A DNA stretch of 64,000 nt from Rhizobium anhuiense (GCF_003985145.1 NZ_ML133524.1:124001-188000); one strand, 5' to 3'; positions 17,485 to 26,857 are shown, counted from the first letter of the stretch. Numbers and translations are program-made. Notes: generated from the letters alone by a model not told the origin.

Positions 17485-17787
17485 ATCATTTTCCTTCCAG
17501 CACGCCGCATTTCAAGGCGAAATCGCGGTCCACTCTATCAGCTCCTGGCGGCACTCCGTTTCCGGAGCCTTTGCCGAGAAGGGCTTCAGGGGGTACGAAC
17601 CGGTCCCAACCAATCATGTCCGGGTTCCGGCGGCAACGAATTCCCCTTCGAATGCCGAATGCTATGTCATAAAAATTCAACATAGCATTAATAGTTACTA
17701 TTAGCGTCTTCGTCGCCGGATGAAAGCCCTTGTTCAATCACAAATGGGATAGAACTGTGGCGACAAAAACACCATCCCAATTAATTA
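17485..17787. other. clpP-clpX intergenic region
   Basis: 303 bases with no gene; a leftward open frame at 17486-17737 has no protein-like composition. The stretch should hold the clpX promoter. It contains an AT-rich block with two adjoining inverted repeats at 17658-17703. Confidence 0.6.
17658..17703. repeat. two adjoining inverted repeats upstream of clpX
   Basis: AATGCTATGT (17658-17667) and ACATAGCATT (17680-17689) form perfect 10-base arms around a 12-base AT-rich spacer. Immediately next to it TAATAGT-T-ACTATTA (17689-17703) is a perfect 15-base palindrome. There is no T run after either. The position, about 175-220 bases before the clpX start and 85-130 bases after the clpP stop, fits an operator region or paired mRNA hairpins. 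Confidence 0.75.
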
Positions 17788-18417
17788 CTAGGCCTGTTCG
17801 CCTTCCATTTCGAGGCGCGACGTCAGAACCTTGTCGATGACGCCCCAGCCCTGGGCTTCGTCCGCATCCATGAAATGGTCACGATCGAGCGTCTTTTCAA
17901 CTTCTTCATAGGTGCGGCCGGTGTGCTTGACATAGACCTCGTTCAGGCGGCGCTTCATCTTGAGGATGTCGCGGGCGTGGCGCTCGATGTCCGAAGCCTG
18001 GCCCTGGAAGCCGCCCGAGGGCTGATGCACCATGATGCGGGAATTCGGCGTGGCGAAGCGCATGTCCTTGTGGCCGGCGGCCAGCAGCAGCGAGCCCATG
18101 GACGCGGCCTGGCCGATGCAGAGCGTCGAAACCGCGGGCTTGATGAACTGCATCGTATCGTAAATCGCCATGCCTGCGGTGACGACGCCACCGGGCGAAT
18201 TGATGTAGAGGGCGATTTCCTTCTTCGGGTTTTCGGCCTCGAGGAAGAGAAGCTGGGCGCAGACGAGCGTCGCCATGTGGTCTTCGACGGCGCCCGTCAG
18301 GAAGATGATGCGTTCCTTCAACAGGCGGGAATAGATGTCGTAGGAGCGTTCACCGCGGTTGGTCTGTTCCACGACCATCGGCACGAGGGCCATAGCGGTA
18401 TCGACTGGGTTTCTCAT
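17788..18417 (-). CDS. clpP: ATP-dependent Clp protease proteolytic subunit
   Basis: A 209-residue serine peptidase that forms the 14-subunit degradation chamber used by ClpX and ClpA. The catalytic triad is visible: Ser106 in [14 protein letters not shown], His131 in [10 protein letters not shown], and an Asp near residue 180 in LDRDHFMDA. The N-terminal [18 protein letters not shown] is the short propeptide and axial loop typical of alphaproteobacteria. First gene of the leftward clpP-clpX-lon-hupB series; tig (trigger factor) is not next to it here. Confidence 0.98.
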   Translation of the reverse strand: MRNPVDTAMALVPMVVEQTNRGERSYDIYSRLLKERIIFLTGAVEDHMATLVCAQLLFLEAENPKKEIALYINSPGGVVTAGMAIYDTMQFIKPAVSTLCIGQAASMGSLLLAAGHKDMRFATPNSRIMVHQPSGGFQGQASDIERHARDILKMKRRLNEVYVKHTGRTYEEVEKTLDRDHFMDADEAQGWGVIDKVLTSRLEMEGEQA

Positions 18418-18808
18418 GTGCGTCCTTTGTCAACGTCTCGCCGGCCGGCGCCGGGAATCAAAGAAAAATGTCTTATCCCTACATAGAGTGTCCCTGCCCT
18501 CCTCTTCAAGACACGCCTGAGGATAACGTTAAGAAGGCGGGGCCGGGCGGTTCCTGGTAGCCTCTTTCCCCCAAACGCCTGTTAACGGCGAGCCCTCGGC
18601 ATTGTCTCCCCCGGTTTTTCTCCATGACAGGATGAAGGAAGGCTTACTTCATTCGACCGTGCTTATACACGTTTACCCAACGGAAAGCCTACCGGCAGAT
18701 ATCGGCCCAAAACCATGCCGCAGCGCAGCGACATTAAGGAAGTGGCGAGCTTCCTCGGCAAGGATGCAAGCCAACTGAAAAGGGCCGACAGACGAGGGGT
18801 TTGCTGCC
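18418..18808. other. divergent intergenic region between clpP and a diguanylate cyclase gene
   Basis: 391 bases that must contain the leftward clpP promoter and the rightward promoter of the GGDEF gene. A frame beginning ATG at 18715 and running through the GGDEF start in another phase looks non-coding. No repeat or RNA element was recognised. Confidence 0.5.
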
Positions 18809-20062
18809 GTGTTCAATATTGCTACAGGTCTCGCCATCTGGTGTTCCGAGGCCATGACGCTTGCTTTGGTGCTGTTCGTCGCCTGGCGCCACAACGTCAG
18901 GAACGAGGCCTATCTCTATTGGGGTCTCGGCTTCCTTCTGACCGGCATCGGCTTTGCGATGATTGCCTTGCGCAGCGAAATCCCAAGCGTGCTTTCCATC
19001 GAGGCGGGCAATGCCATTGCGCTGCTCGGCCAGAGCGCCTGGGTGGCGGGTTTTCTCGCACTCGACCGCAAGAGGATCGAATGGTGGGCGCTGCTGCCGC
19101 CGGTCATCTGGCTGGCCGGGGTTTTCCTGCCCTGGGTCAACAGCGATTATTCGAACCGCGTGGTGCTCTACAATCTCGCTTCGGCGACAGGTGCGACGGC
19201 ACTCGCCATGGCGGTTGCCGCCGGCGACATGCGCCGCGAGCGCACCCGCGTCAAACTGATGGGCGTCTTCGTCATCCAGGGCTGCCTGTGCTTCGGCTCG
19301 GCGCTGACGACGGCGCTGACGCTGCCGAGCGACATCGAGGCGACCAATCTCGGCGGCGTCTCCGCCATGGCCAGCGCCTTCCTGCTGACCATCGCCTTCG
19401 CGTTCACGTGCCGGCTGATCATGGAGCGCTCCGAACGGCACCTGCGTGCGCTGACCCTGACCGATTCGCTGACCGGCGTGCTCAACCGCCGCGGCCTGCT
19501 CGGCTATTTCGACGCCACCCAGGAAAAAGCCCATAACGAGCAGCGCCAGGTCGCAGTGATGCTCTTCGATCTCGACCATTTCAAGCGCGTCAACGATCGT
19601 TTCGGCCACCAATCCGGCGATGCCGTACTCACCGCGTTTGCCCGCATGGCCCGCCAGTATATTCCAAACAGCATCTTCGGCCGCATGGGCGGCGAGGAAT
19701 TCGCAGCCTTCGCCGCGGTTACGGACCAGACGGAAGCCGAGGCGATCGCCGAAGCCATCCGCACCGAATTCTGCCGCCTGCCCGTCAGCACCGGCGAAGC
19801 GATCGTCCCGGTCACGGTCAGCATCGGCATCGCGCTCGCCTCCTCGATCGAAGCCAATATCGACAAGCTGATCTCGGCTGCCGACCGGGCGCTCTATGCC
19901 GCCAAGGCCGCCGGCCGCAACTGCACGGTCACCTTCGGCGAAGCGGAGGCCGCAGCCCCTGCACCGGCCACACCGAGCAGCACCGCCGGCGAACTCGTGC
20001 CGACGGTCGACGATCAGGTCGAGGCCCTGCGGCGCATGGGCACGCTGTCGCGGGCCGGCTAG
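18809..20062 (+). CDS. membrane-bound diguanylate cyclase (GGDEF domain)
   Basis: A 417-residue inner-membrane protein. The first 200 residues contain about six hydrophobic helices, an integral sensor region without recognised ligand motif; residues about 215-380 form a GGDEF domain. The active-site motif is GGEEF near residue 294, and the substrate-binding LFDLDHFKRVNDRFGHQSGD block is intact, so it should make c-di-GMP from GTP. The inhibitory I-site (RxxD four to five residues before the active site) is absent, so product feedback is probably missing. The start is a GTG at 18809 with GAGGGG upstream. The P450 gene begins 56 bases after its stop. Confidence 0.93.
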   Translation: MFNIATGLAIWCSEAMTLALVLFVAWRHNVRNEAYLYWGLGFLLTGIGFAMIALRSEIPSVLSIEAGNAIALLGQSAWVAGFLALDRKRIEWWALLPPVIWLAGVFLPWVNSDYSNRVVLYNLASATGATALAMAVAAGDMRRERTRVKLMGVFVIQGCLCFGSALTTALTLPSDIEATNLGGVSAMASAFLLTIAFAFTCRLIMERSERHLRALTLTDSLTGVLNRRGLLGYFDATQEKAHNEQRQVAVMLFDLDHFKRVNDRFGHQSGDAVLTAFARMARQYIPNSIFGRMGGEEFAAFAAVTDQTEAEAIAEAIRTEFCRLPVSTGEAIVPVTVSIGIALASSIEANIDKLISAADRALYAAKAAGRNCTVTFGEAEAAAPAPATPSSTAGELVPTVDDQVEALRRMGTLSRAG

Positions 20063-20118
20063 CCCGCTTCTTCACCCGCATCTTTCCGAGGCACGGCAAA
20101 TCCGCTAAGCCTCGGGAC

Positions 20119-21363
20119 ATGATGATACCGTCCTTTCTCTCGATCGATCCGGCTCGCCGCCACGTCTCGCTGGACGGCCGCAACCCGGCCTTCTACGGCA
20201 ACCCGAATGCCGCCTATGCAGCACTTCACGCCCATTGCCCGACCTTCTACTGGAGCGAGCAGAAGCAGTGGTTCTTCACAGGCTACGACCATGTGAACGC
20301 GCTGCTGCGCGATCGCCGCTTCGGCCGGCAGATCCTGCATATCGCCAGCCGCGAGGAGCTCGGCCTTGCCGAGCCGATGCCGCATCTTGCCAGTTTCGAT
20401 CTCTCGGAACGGTATTCCCTGCTCGAACTCGAACCGCCCGAGCACACGCGGCTGCGCACGCTCGTCAACCGCGCCTTCGTCTCCCGCCATGTCGAGAAGA
20501 TGAAACCGGAGCTTGCCGAACTCGCCAACCGGCTGATCGACGGCTTCGCGAAAAAGGGCGAGGTCGAGCTGCTCTCGGCCTTTGCCGACATCATCCCGGT
20601 GACGATGATCGCCCGGATGATCGGCATTCCCGAGGAGATGGGGCCGCAGCTGCTTGCCTGGTCGCACGCCTATGTCCGCATGTACATGTTCGGCCGCACG
20701 CGCGAGCAGGAGGAAGAGGCCGAACGGGCGGCCAAGGAATTTTCCGACTACGTCAAGACGGTGATCGCAGAACGCCGCGCCGAGCCGCGCGACGACCTGC
20801 TTACCCACATGATCCATACCGAGCACAAGGGCCAATATCTGACCGAGGAGGAGCTCGTCTCGACGACGATCGTGCTGCTCAATGCCGGGCATGAGGCGAC
20901 CGTGCACCAGATCGGCAATTCCGTGCGCATCATCCTCGACAGCGGCTGCGATCCCTCGGAACTCTTCCGGGACGAAGCGACGACGGAGCGCACGGTCGAG
21001 GAAACCTTGCGCATCGGCGCGCCGGTGCACATCTTCCAGCGCTGGGCGCTGGAGCCTGCCGAAATCGACGGCGTCTCCTTCAAGCGCGGCGACAAGGTGA
21101 GCCTCATCCTCGCCGCCGCCAATCTCGACCCGGCGAAATTCACCGATCCCCTCGCCTTCCGGCCGGATCGCAACGAGGCGGCGAACCTCTCCTTCGGCGC
21201 CGGTATCCATTTCTGCATCGGCGCGCCGCTGGCCCGGCTGGAGCTCAATGTCGTGCTGCCGATCCTGTTCGAACGGCTTCCCGGTCTCAAACTGTCAAAG
21301 ACGCCGGTGGTCAAGGACGTCTACCATTTCCACGGGCTGGACCGGCTGGATCTGCAATGGTGA
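20119..21363 (+). CDS. cytochrome P450
   Basis: A 414-residue soluble class I P450 (monooxygenase). It has the I-helix oxygen-activation motif as NAGHEATVH (about 255-263; the usual acidic/Thr pair reads E-A-T), the ExxR pair in EETLR, and the heme-binding FGAGIHFCIGAPLAR block with the Cys ligand near residue 357. It resembles the CYP105/107-like bacterial group that hydroxylates diverse small molecules; no ferredoxin or reductase gene is next to it, so it depends on partners encoded elsewhere. It follows the diguanylate cyclase gene closely and may be cotranscribed. Convergent with the next gene. Confidence 0.95.
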   Translation: MMIPSFLSIDPARRHVSLDGRNPAFYGNPNAAYAALHAHCPTFYWSEQKQWFFTGYDHVNALLRDRRFGRQILHIASREELGLAEPMPHLASFDLSERYSLLELEPPEHTRLRTLVNRAFVSRHVEKMKPELAELANRLIDGFAKKGEVELLSAFADIIPVTMIARMIGIPEEMGPQLLAWSHAYVRMYMFGRTREQEEEAERAAKEFSDYVKTVIAERRAEPRDDLLTHMIHTEHKGQYLTEEELVSTTIVLLNAGHEATVHQIGNSVRIILDSGCDPSELFRDEATTERTVEETLRIGAPVHIFQRWALEPAEIDGVSFKRGDKVSLILAAANLDPAKFTDPLAFRPDRNEAANLSFGAGIHFCIGAPLARLELNVVLPILFERLPGLKLSKTPVVKDVYHFHGLDRLDLQW

Positions 21364-21383
21364 TCACCGCCGCGCCTGGAAAG

Positions 21384-23513
21384 TCATGCGGCTGACTCTT
21401 CTTCCAGCTTGCTGGATATGTCGTGTGCCGACATAGGTCTTCCAAGCAGATATCCCTGCAGCTGATCGCAGCCGGCGTCGCGCAAGATCGCCGCCTGGCG
21501 GGTATTCTCGATCCCTTCGGCGGTCACCGGAATCTGCAGGGCGGTCGCCAGGGAAATGGTCGCCCGAAGAACATCGGCGCCATTTGCGCCTTCGTCGAGA
21601 GCCGACACGAGCGAGCGGTCGATCTTCATGCGATCAAACCCGAACTGCCGCAATGCGCCAATGCTGGCGTAGCCGCAGCCGAAGTCATCGAGCGCAAACT
21701 TGATGCCGACGCGCTTCAGCTGATCTATCGATCGTCGCGCCTGGTCCGGATTTGTCATCAGGACACCTTCGGTGATCTCCAGCGTCAGCCGGCTTGGATT
21801 GAAATCGAGTTCCTGCAGCACCGAGATCACTTCGGCGGCAAATTCCGGATTGCAGAGCTGGATCGGCGAAACATTCACCGACAATGCCAGATCGGGCCAG
21901 TTCTTGGCATGCTCGATCGATGTTCTGAGCATATGAACGCCAAGCGCATCGATGAGGCCGCATCTCTCGGCAAGCGGGATGAAAATCTCCGGACTGATGT
22001 TGCCCGTCGCCGTTCGCCAGCGTGCCAACGTCTCAAGACCAGTGACGGCGCCTGTTGTGGCGGAGACGAGAGGCTGGAAAACGGCTTCGATCGCGCCACT
22101 GCTGATGGCGTGCTTCAACAGGCCTTCCAGCTCGGCGACGCGTTGGCGTTCCCGGTCCAGTTCAGGATCGTATTCGATCGCCTGACCCCTGCCATTTGTC
22201 TTGGCGCGATAGAGGGCCATATCCGCTCTGCGGAGCAGCTCCAAAGGCGGAATGTCTCCGTTGAGCGCAGCCGCTCCGATGCTTGCGCCGACTTCGATCG
22301 TTCGTCCGTCGATTTTGAAGGGCTCGGTAAACAGCGCCAGAATGGTCTTTTCCATGTCTTCGCACGTAGCGGATCCGACGTGCACCAATGCAAATTCGTC
22401 GCCCCCCAGCCGGGCCGCGGCAACGACTTCGGGGTGGCAGGCGGTCAGCGCGTTCGAGACCAGCCGGATCAAATCGTCCCCCACCGCATGCCCCCAGGCA
22501 TCGTTGACGGCCTTGAAGCCATCAAGGTCGACCAGATAGAGCCGGAGTGGCGTAGAGCCCACATCCTCCAGGTCTTCCAGCAGGCTGAGAAGCCCATGCC
22601 TGTTCAACAGGCCACTCAGGCTATCATGGCCCGCCTCGAAAAGTGCTGCTTGCGCCAACTGGCGCAGGCGTCGCGCCTCGGACGCGCCAACCATCAGAAC
22701 GCCGATCAGGAACAGCGCAAGGATGGCGATAGCGGCCGCGACGTAAGGAGCAACCTGATGAAACACGGTGCTTCCGGGCGCCTTGCTCGGCCAGACGAGA
22801 TAGCCGATGACGGCCCCCTTCATGTCGGTGATCGGCGCGTTCAGGAACGCCGGCTTGGGCGTCGTCTCGAGGTGCAGGCCTTCGAGTTCATGTTCGTTCG
22901 AGAGCGTGTCGAGAACCTCAGGCGTGATGTCCTTGTAGAAGCTCAACGTGCTGAGCTTCGGAAGCTCGCCGCTCGCCTCGAACGGCTGGATTGCCTGCGA
23001 GGCGATCAGCGCGACGCCGCTCTCGGTCTTGATGAAATTGACCACCGGCGCCCGCCCAGGATCGGCGGCCGCATTGATCTGCTGATCAAAGGTTTCGCCA
23101 AAAAACGCGCTCGGCTGGAAGGGCTTGCCTTTGGCATAGGCCGAGACAACCGAAGACCGGTCGGGGCCGATGACGATCGCGCCGTCATAGAGCGCGTAAT
23201 CCTCGCTGGTTTTTCCCCAATTCTCATAGGCCCAATCGGCGGCGGTCGGCGATGAGGTCGCACGATAGGCATCGTCCCATACGGCATTGTCAGTCGTTGT
23301 CGAACCCAGGCGAGCCACAAATGCGCCGATTGCGGCGCGGGCAGCGCGATTGGCCCTGGCATCGTCGATCTCGTTTGCCGACCGGGTCATCTTGACGACG
23401 ACATGAGCCATAAGGCCGGTCAGGACGAGAGCGACGACGAGGAAGCAGACGGTTGTCGCAATGATGGAAGACGTCTGAGTCCGAACGTGCCTACCTGCAA
23501 GATTCGACGACAT
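21384..23513 (-). CDS. CHASE4-GGDEF-EAL protein (c-di-GMP turnover)
   Basis: A 709-residue inner-membrane protein. A first helix (about 15-38), a periplasmic CHASE4 sensor region (about 40-260), a second helix (about 262-282), a GGDEF domain with intact GGDEF motif (about 374) and an EAL domain with the EAVFQPLV signature (about 475). The EAL part keeps the glutamates and aspartates of active enzymes (LEITEGVL, DDFGCGYASI, KIDRSLV), so it may both make and degrade c-di-GMP, with net phosphodiesterase activity possible. Monocistronic, convergent with the P450. Confidence 0.94.
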   Translation of the reverse strand: MSSNLAGRHVRTQTSSIIATTVCFLVVALVLTGLMAHVVVKMTRSANEIDDARANRAARAAIGAFVARLGSTTTDNAVWDDAYRATSSPTAADWAYENWGKTSEDYALYDGAIVIGPDRSSVVSAYAKGKPFQPSAFFGETFDQQINAAADPGRAPVVNFIKTESGVALIASQAIQPFEASGELPKLSTLSFYKDITPEVLDTLSNEHELEGLHLETTPKPAFLNAPITDMKGAVIGYLVWPSKAPGSTVFHQVAPYVAAAIAILALFLIGVLMVGASEARRLRQLAQAALFEAGHDSLSGLLNRHGLLSLLEDLEDVGSTPLRLYLVDLDGFKAVNDAWGHAVGDDLIRLVSNALTACHPEVVAAARLGGDEFALVHVGSATCEDMEKTILALFTEPFKIDGRTIEVGASIGAAALNGDIPPLELLRRADMALYRAKTNGRGQAIEYDPELDRERQRVAELEGLLKHAISSGAIEAVFQPLVSATTGAVTGLETLARWRTATGNISPEIFIPLAERCGLIDALGVHMLRTSIEHAKNWPDLALSVNVSPIQLCNPEFAAEVISVLQELDFNPSRLTLEITEGVLMTNPDQARRSIDQLKRVGIKFALDDFGCGYASIGALRQFGFDRMKIDRSLVSALDEGANGADVLRATISLATALQIPVTAEGIENTRQAAILRDAGCDQLQGYLLGRPMSAHDISSKLEEESAA

Positions 23514-23624
23514 GCAAATTCCGCAAAGATTAATTGCAAGGCCATGTCTGTGGGACGGCAGGAGACATCATGTCCGCAATGCGCTGCAGATCAGATCTAG
23601 CATTTGACGATGTAGGCCCGATTA

Positions 23625-23747
23625 ATGGGATTGGTTAAAAGCGTTCTATCCGGCAAAGAAGCGCTGTCATTGGCGGAAAAACAGGCCATTATCGCCGCAA
23701 ACCGGGACAGGCCCGGGGTCGCCGGCGTCGGTCTGCTCAAACCTTGA
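23625..23747 (+). CDS. possible 40-residue small protein
   Basis: ATG-started frame of 40 residues beginning MGLVKSVLSGKEALSLAEKQ and ending GVGLLKP. The composition is protein-like (amphipathic helix followed by a Gly-rich end), but the ribosome-binding site is weak, and the last 11 bases overlap the end of the cupin gene on the other strand. Could also be the tail of a decayed gene. Reported as a candidate only. Confidence 0.25.
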   Translation: MGLVKSVLSGKEALSLAEKQAIIAANRDRPGVAGVGLLKP

Positions 23748-24087
23748 TCACATAATCCTTGCGAGTCGTTTCAACGACTTCCCACGTTCCCCTAAAGCCG
23801 GGCCTGAGGATCATCCGATCACCCGCCTTCAGATGCACCGGCTCGCCGCCCTCCTCCGTCACGATCGAATGGCCGGAGAGCAGGCTGAAATATTCCCACT
23901 CTTCGTAGACAATCCGCCACTTGCCCGGCGTCGCCTCCCAGATACCGGAATAGAGGCCACCTTCGGCCTCCTCCAGGTTCCAGCTACGGAATTGCGGATC
24001 GCCCGAGATGATCCGGCCGGGCTCCGGAGCGCCGAACTCCGGTTGGACGCCGTCGATGCTGAAGGTGATGAAATTTGCCGTGGTCAT
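23737..24087 (-). CDS. cupin protein (Cupin_3/DUF861 type)
   Basis: A 116-residue single-domain cupin of the (S)-ureidoglycine aminohydrolase-like DUF861 family, shown by GGLYSGIWEATPGKWRI, the central EWEYFSLLSGHSIVT block and the end AGDRMILRPGFRGTWEVVE. Metal-binding histidines are few, as is usual in this subfamily. It starts 17 bases after metY on the same strand, so it is probably cotranscribed with it. Function unknown; a link to sulfur amino-acid metabolism is only positional. Confidence 0.8.
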   Translation of the reverse strand: MTTANFITFSIDGVQPEFGAPEPGRIISGDPQFRSWNLEEAEGGLYSGIWEATPGKWRIVYEEWEYFSLLSGHSIVTEEGGEPVHLKAGDRMILRPGFRGTWEVVETTRKDYVIKV

Positions 24088-24104
24088 TATGGACCCCTTT
24101 GATC

Positions 24105-25388
24105 TCAGATCTTCGAGAGCGCCTGTTCGAGATCGGCGATGATGTCCTTGACGTCCTCGATGCCGACGGAAAGGCGCACGACGTCAGACCCGGCGCCGGC
24201 GGCGATCCTCTGCTCGTCGGTCAATTGCCGGTGCGTCGTCGAGGCCGGATGGATGACGAGCGAACGGGTGTCGCCGATATTGGCGAGGTGGGAGAAGAGC
24301 TCCAGTCCCTCGACCAGCGTCTTGCCCGCCTCATAGCCGCCTTTGACGCCGAAGGTGAAGATGGAGCCGGCGCCCTTCGGCGAATAGCGCTGCTGCAGGG
24401 CATGGTTCGGGTCGTCGTCGAGGCCGGCATAATTCACCCAGGCGATCTTGCTGTGCGCCTTCAGCCACTTGGCGACGGCGATCGCATTGTCGCTGTGGCG
24501 CTGCATGCGAAGCGGCAGCGTCTCGATGCCGGTCAGGATCAGGAAGGCGTTGAAGGGCGAAATCGCCGGCCCGAGATCGCGCAGGCCGAGCACGCGGGCA
24601 GCGATCGCAAAGGCGAAATTACCGAACGTCGCGTGCAGGACCATGCCGTTATATTCCGGCCGCGGGCTCGACAGCATCGGGTAATTGCCGGATTTCGACC
24701 AGTCGAAGGTGCCGCCGTCGACGATGAGGCCGCCCATGGAATTGCCGTGGCCGCCGAGAAATTTCGTCAGCGAATGTACGACGATGTCGGCGCCATGCTC
24801 GATCGGACGGATGAAATAGGGGGTCGCCAACGTGTTGTCGACGATCAGCGGCAGGCCGTTGCGGTGTGCGACGTCGGCGATAGCGGCAATATCGACGAAG
24901 GTGCCGCCGGGATTGGCCAGGCTTTCGATGAAGATACCGCGCGTCTTGTCGTCGATCTGGCTTTCGAAGCTTGCCGGATCGTCGGAATCGGCCCAGCGCA
25001 CCTGCCAGCCGAAATTCTCGAAGGCATGGCCGAACTGGTTGATCGAGCCGCCATAGAGCCTGCGCGCAGCGATGAAGTTCTCGCCGGGGCGCATGATGGT
25101 GTGGAAGACGATCATCTGCGCTGCATGGCCGGAGGCGACGGCAAGTGCTGCCGTGCCGCCCTCGAGCGCTGCGACACGCTCCTCGAGCACGGCCTGGGTC
25201 GGGTTCATGATGCGGGTGTAGATGTTGCCGAAGGCCTGCAGGCCGAAGAGGGCGGCGGCATGATCGGAATCATTGAAGACGAAAGCGGTCGTCTGGTAGA
25301 TCGGCGTTACCCGCGCGCCGGTCGCCGGGTCGGGCTGTGCGCCGGCATGGATCGCCAACGTGTTGAATCCCGGATCGTTCTTGGCCAT
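24105..25388 (-). CDS. metY: O-acetylhomoserine sulfhydrylase / aminocarboxypropyltransferase
   Basis: A 427-residue PLP enzyme of the Cys/Met metabolism family that joins O-acetylhomoserine and sulfide to give homocysteine, in the cytoplasm. The length and the RIMNPTQAVLEERVAALEGG block separate it from the shorter cystathionine enzymes. PLP lysine lies in HSLTKFLGGHG (about 211), and the SSPRPEYNGMVLH and THRQLTDEQRIAAG blocks are typical of MetY. Upstream on the same strand is a CoA-binding protein (117 bases apart), downstream a cupin. No SAM riboswitch could be recognised in the 117-base gap. Confidence 0.93.
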   Translation of the reverse strand: MAKNDPGFNTLAIHAGAQPDPATGARVTPIYQTTAFVFNDSDHAAALFGLQAFGNIYTRIMNPTQAVLEERVAALEGGTAALAVASGHAAQMIVFHTIMRPGENFIAARRLYGGSINQFGHAFENFGWQVRWADSDDPASFESQIDDKTRGIFIESLANPGGTFVDIAAIADVAHRNGLPLIVDNTLATPYFIRPIEHGADIVVHSLTKFLGGHGNSMGGLIVDGGTFDWSKSGNYPMLSSPRPEYNGMVLHATFGNFAFAIAARVLGLRDLGPAISPFNAFLILTGIETLPLRMQRHSDNAIAVAKWLKAHSKIAWVNYAGLDDDPNHALQQRYSPKGAGSIFTFGVKGGYEAGKTLVEGLELFSHLANIGDTRSLVIHPASTTHRQLTDEQRIAAGAGSDVVRLSVGIEDVKDIIADLEQALSKI

Positions 25389-25505
25389 GTCGTCCTCCCG
25401 TTATTGCTGACGAGCGGGATCATAACCACTCACGAACGAAAGTTAATCGCGATCCGTTTCAACCCGCGGGCGTTCCGTGGAAAATCCGTCTCCGCCAACA
25501 GCAAC

Positions 25506-25934
25506 TCAGGCAATGAGACGAGGATATTCGATCGCCGGGCAACGGTTCATCACCACCTTGACACCGACGGCCTCCGCCTTTGCCGCCGCCGCATCGTCGC
25601 GGACACCAAGTTGAGACCAGATGATCTTCGGCAGCGGGCTCAGCGCCAGCGCCTCCTCGATGACCCCGTCCAGATATTCGGAGGCGCGAAATACGTCGAC
25701 CATGTCGATCGGCACGGGAATGTCGGCGAGCCGGGCATACACGGTACGGCCCTGAATCTGCTTACCCGCCTGCCCCGGATTGACAGGAATGACCTCATAG
25801 CCGCACGACAGCAGATAACCCATGACGCCGTTGCTCGGCCGGGCCGGATTGGGCGAAGCGCCGGTCAGAGCGATGGTCTTTACCGAATGCAGGATTCCGG
25901 CGAGGTAGTCATCCGTGTAAGCGTCGTGATTCAT
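25506..25934 (-). CDS. CoA-binding protein (CoA_binding_2, YccU type)
   Basis: A 142-residue Rossmann-fold protein. IALTGASPNPARPSNGVMGYLLSCGYEVIPVNP (about 20-52) is the nucleotide-binding block of the CoA_binding_2 family, and PIDMVDVFRASEYLDG and IIWSQLGVRDDAAAAKAEAVG complete the fold; the conserved Cys near the end is in VVMNRCPAIEYPRL. It binds CoA; the cellular role is unknown. Commonly found upstream of metY in rhizobia, which suggests a functional link. Confidence 0.88.
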   Translation of the reverse strand: MNHDAYTDDYLAGILHSVKTIALTGASPNPARPSNGVMGYLLSCGYEVIPVNPGQAGKQIQGRTVYARLADIPVPIDMVDVFRASEYLDGVIEEALALSPLPKIIWSQLGVRDDAAAAKAEAVGVKVVMNRCPAIEYPRLIA

Positions 25935-26055
25935 GTCCGTGTCTCCACTCCCGAAAGCCCTTCAGCACGGCCCCGCATGTTTTTTTGCATTTCCGTGAAA
26001 CCGGCTGGGCGTCTTTTCCGTATATATGAATTGGATACTCCCTGAGGATGATTCG

Positions 26056-26379
26056 ATGAAAAAAATCGCTCTTGCCCTCATGCTCGTGCTTGCCGCATCG
26101 CCGGCGCTGGCGATCTCGCGCTACAATCCGCTCACCATGAGCTGTGCCAGCGTGCGCGCCGCCATCCACAATCAGGGCGCCGTCATCTTCCGCTACCAGT
26201 CTCCCCGCGGCTTGCCGCTCTACGATCGCTATGTCCGCAACAGCAATTATTGCGACGCGACCGATTATGCGGAATGGACGCATATTCCCTCGAAGGACGA
26301 TCCCCGCTGCCCGGTCCTGAACTGCCAGAACATCGACAACCTTGACGGGATGCTTTTCGTTCCTCATCATCAACTTTGA
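26056..26379 (+). CDS. hypothetical exported protein, 107 aa
   Basis: ATG start with GAGGATG upstream. Residues 1-19 are a signal peptide (MKKIALALMLVLAASPALA). The mature 88 residues contain four cysteines, including CASVRAAI, YCDATDYAEW and CPVLNC, and several Tyr and Arg, as in small periplasmic disulfide proteins; the SCASVRAAIHNQGAVIFRY block is characteristic of a conserved rhizobial family of unknown function. Divergent from the CoA-binding gene. Confidence 0.75.
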   Translation: MKKIALALMLVLAASPALAISRYNPLTMSCASVRAAIHNQGAVIFRYQSPRGLPLYDRYVRNSNYCDATDYAEWTHIPSKDDPRCPVLNCQNIDNLDGMLFVPHHQL

Positions 26380-26857
26380 TGGTTTTAACGGTTGTAACGG
26401 CCGCGGGAAACTATACGTCTTTCGCGCTTGCGAAAGGTTTGGGGCTCAATCCCGCGCTGCGATTTTTTGAAGATTGCACAATCAAAAGCTTTAATTTTCC
26501 CCTATGTCAAAGTTATAGAATAATATCTATATTTCAGCAGCATAGGATAATCTGCTTCCGAGTTCCGACAGCTTGTTTCTCCTTTTGTTCATGATAATGC
26601 CGCGCTATGTTCTTATGTCCATTAGAAACATCTCATAGTTGAAAGGAGCGCCTGGATTGAACGCATGTCGCGCGCACGTAAAAATTGCTCCAATGAGCCA
26701 CCATTGTTCACCTACTGAAAGAATGCTATTCGACACATGACCGCATAAGCGGCCGCCGCCGTGCATTTTCGTGCAAATCTCAGTTGTCTTTTCAGGAATT
26801 CGAAACGCTGAAGCGAGGCGTGTTCCGCTTCTTCTCATCCTTTCCGGATTTACTCCC
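26380..26857. other. AT-richer intergenic region upstream of an EamA transporter gene
   Basis: 478 bases without a supported gene. At 26419-26436 a perfect inverted repeat CTTTCGC-GCTT-GCGAAAG follows the preceding gene by 40 bases without a T run. The stretch 26480-26700 is noticeably richer in A and T than its surroundings and has stops in all frames. Promoter of the transporter gene expected here. Confidence 0.5.

Noticed and set aside
17486..17737. 83-codon frame upstream of clpX
   Set aside because: Overlaps the AT-rich inverted repeats and shows no family features; better explained as non-coding control region.
18715..18830. Small gene from ATG 18715 before the diguanylate cyclase
   Set aside because: The frame runs into the cyclase gene in another phase, has no good ribosome-binding site and a Cys/Arg-rich non-protein-like tail.
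25389..25505. SAM riboswitch upstream of metY
   Set aside because: SAM-II elements often precede met genes in alphaproteobacteria, but the conserved core could not be matched in this gap on either strand.
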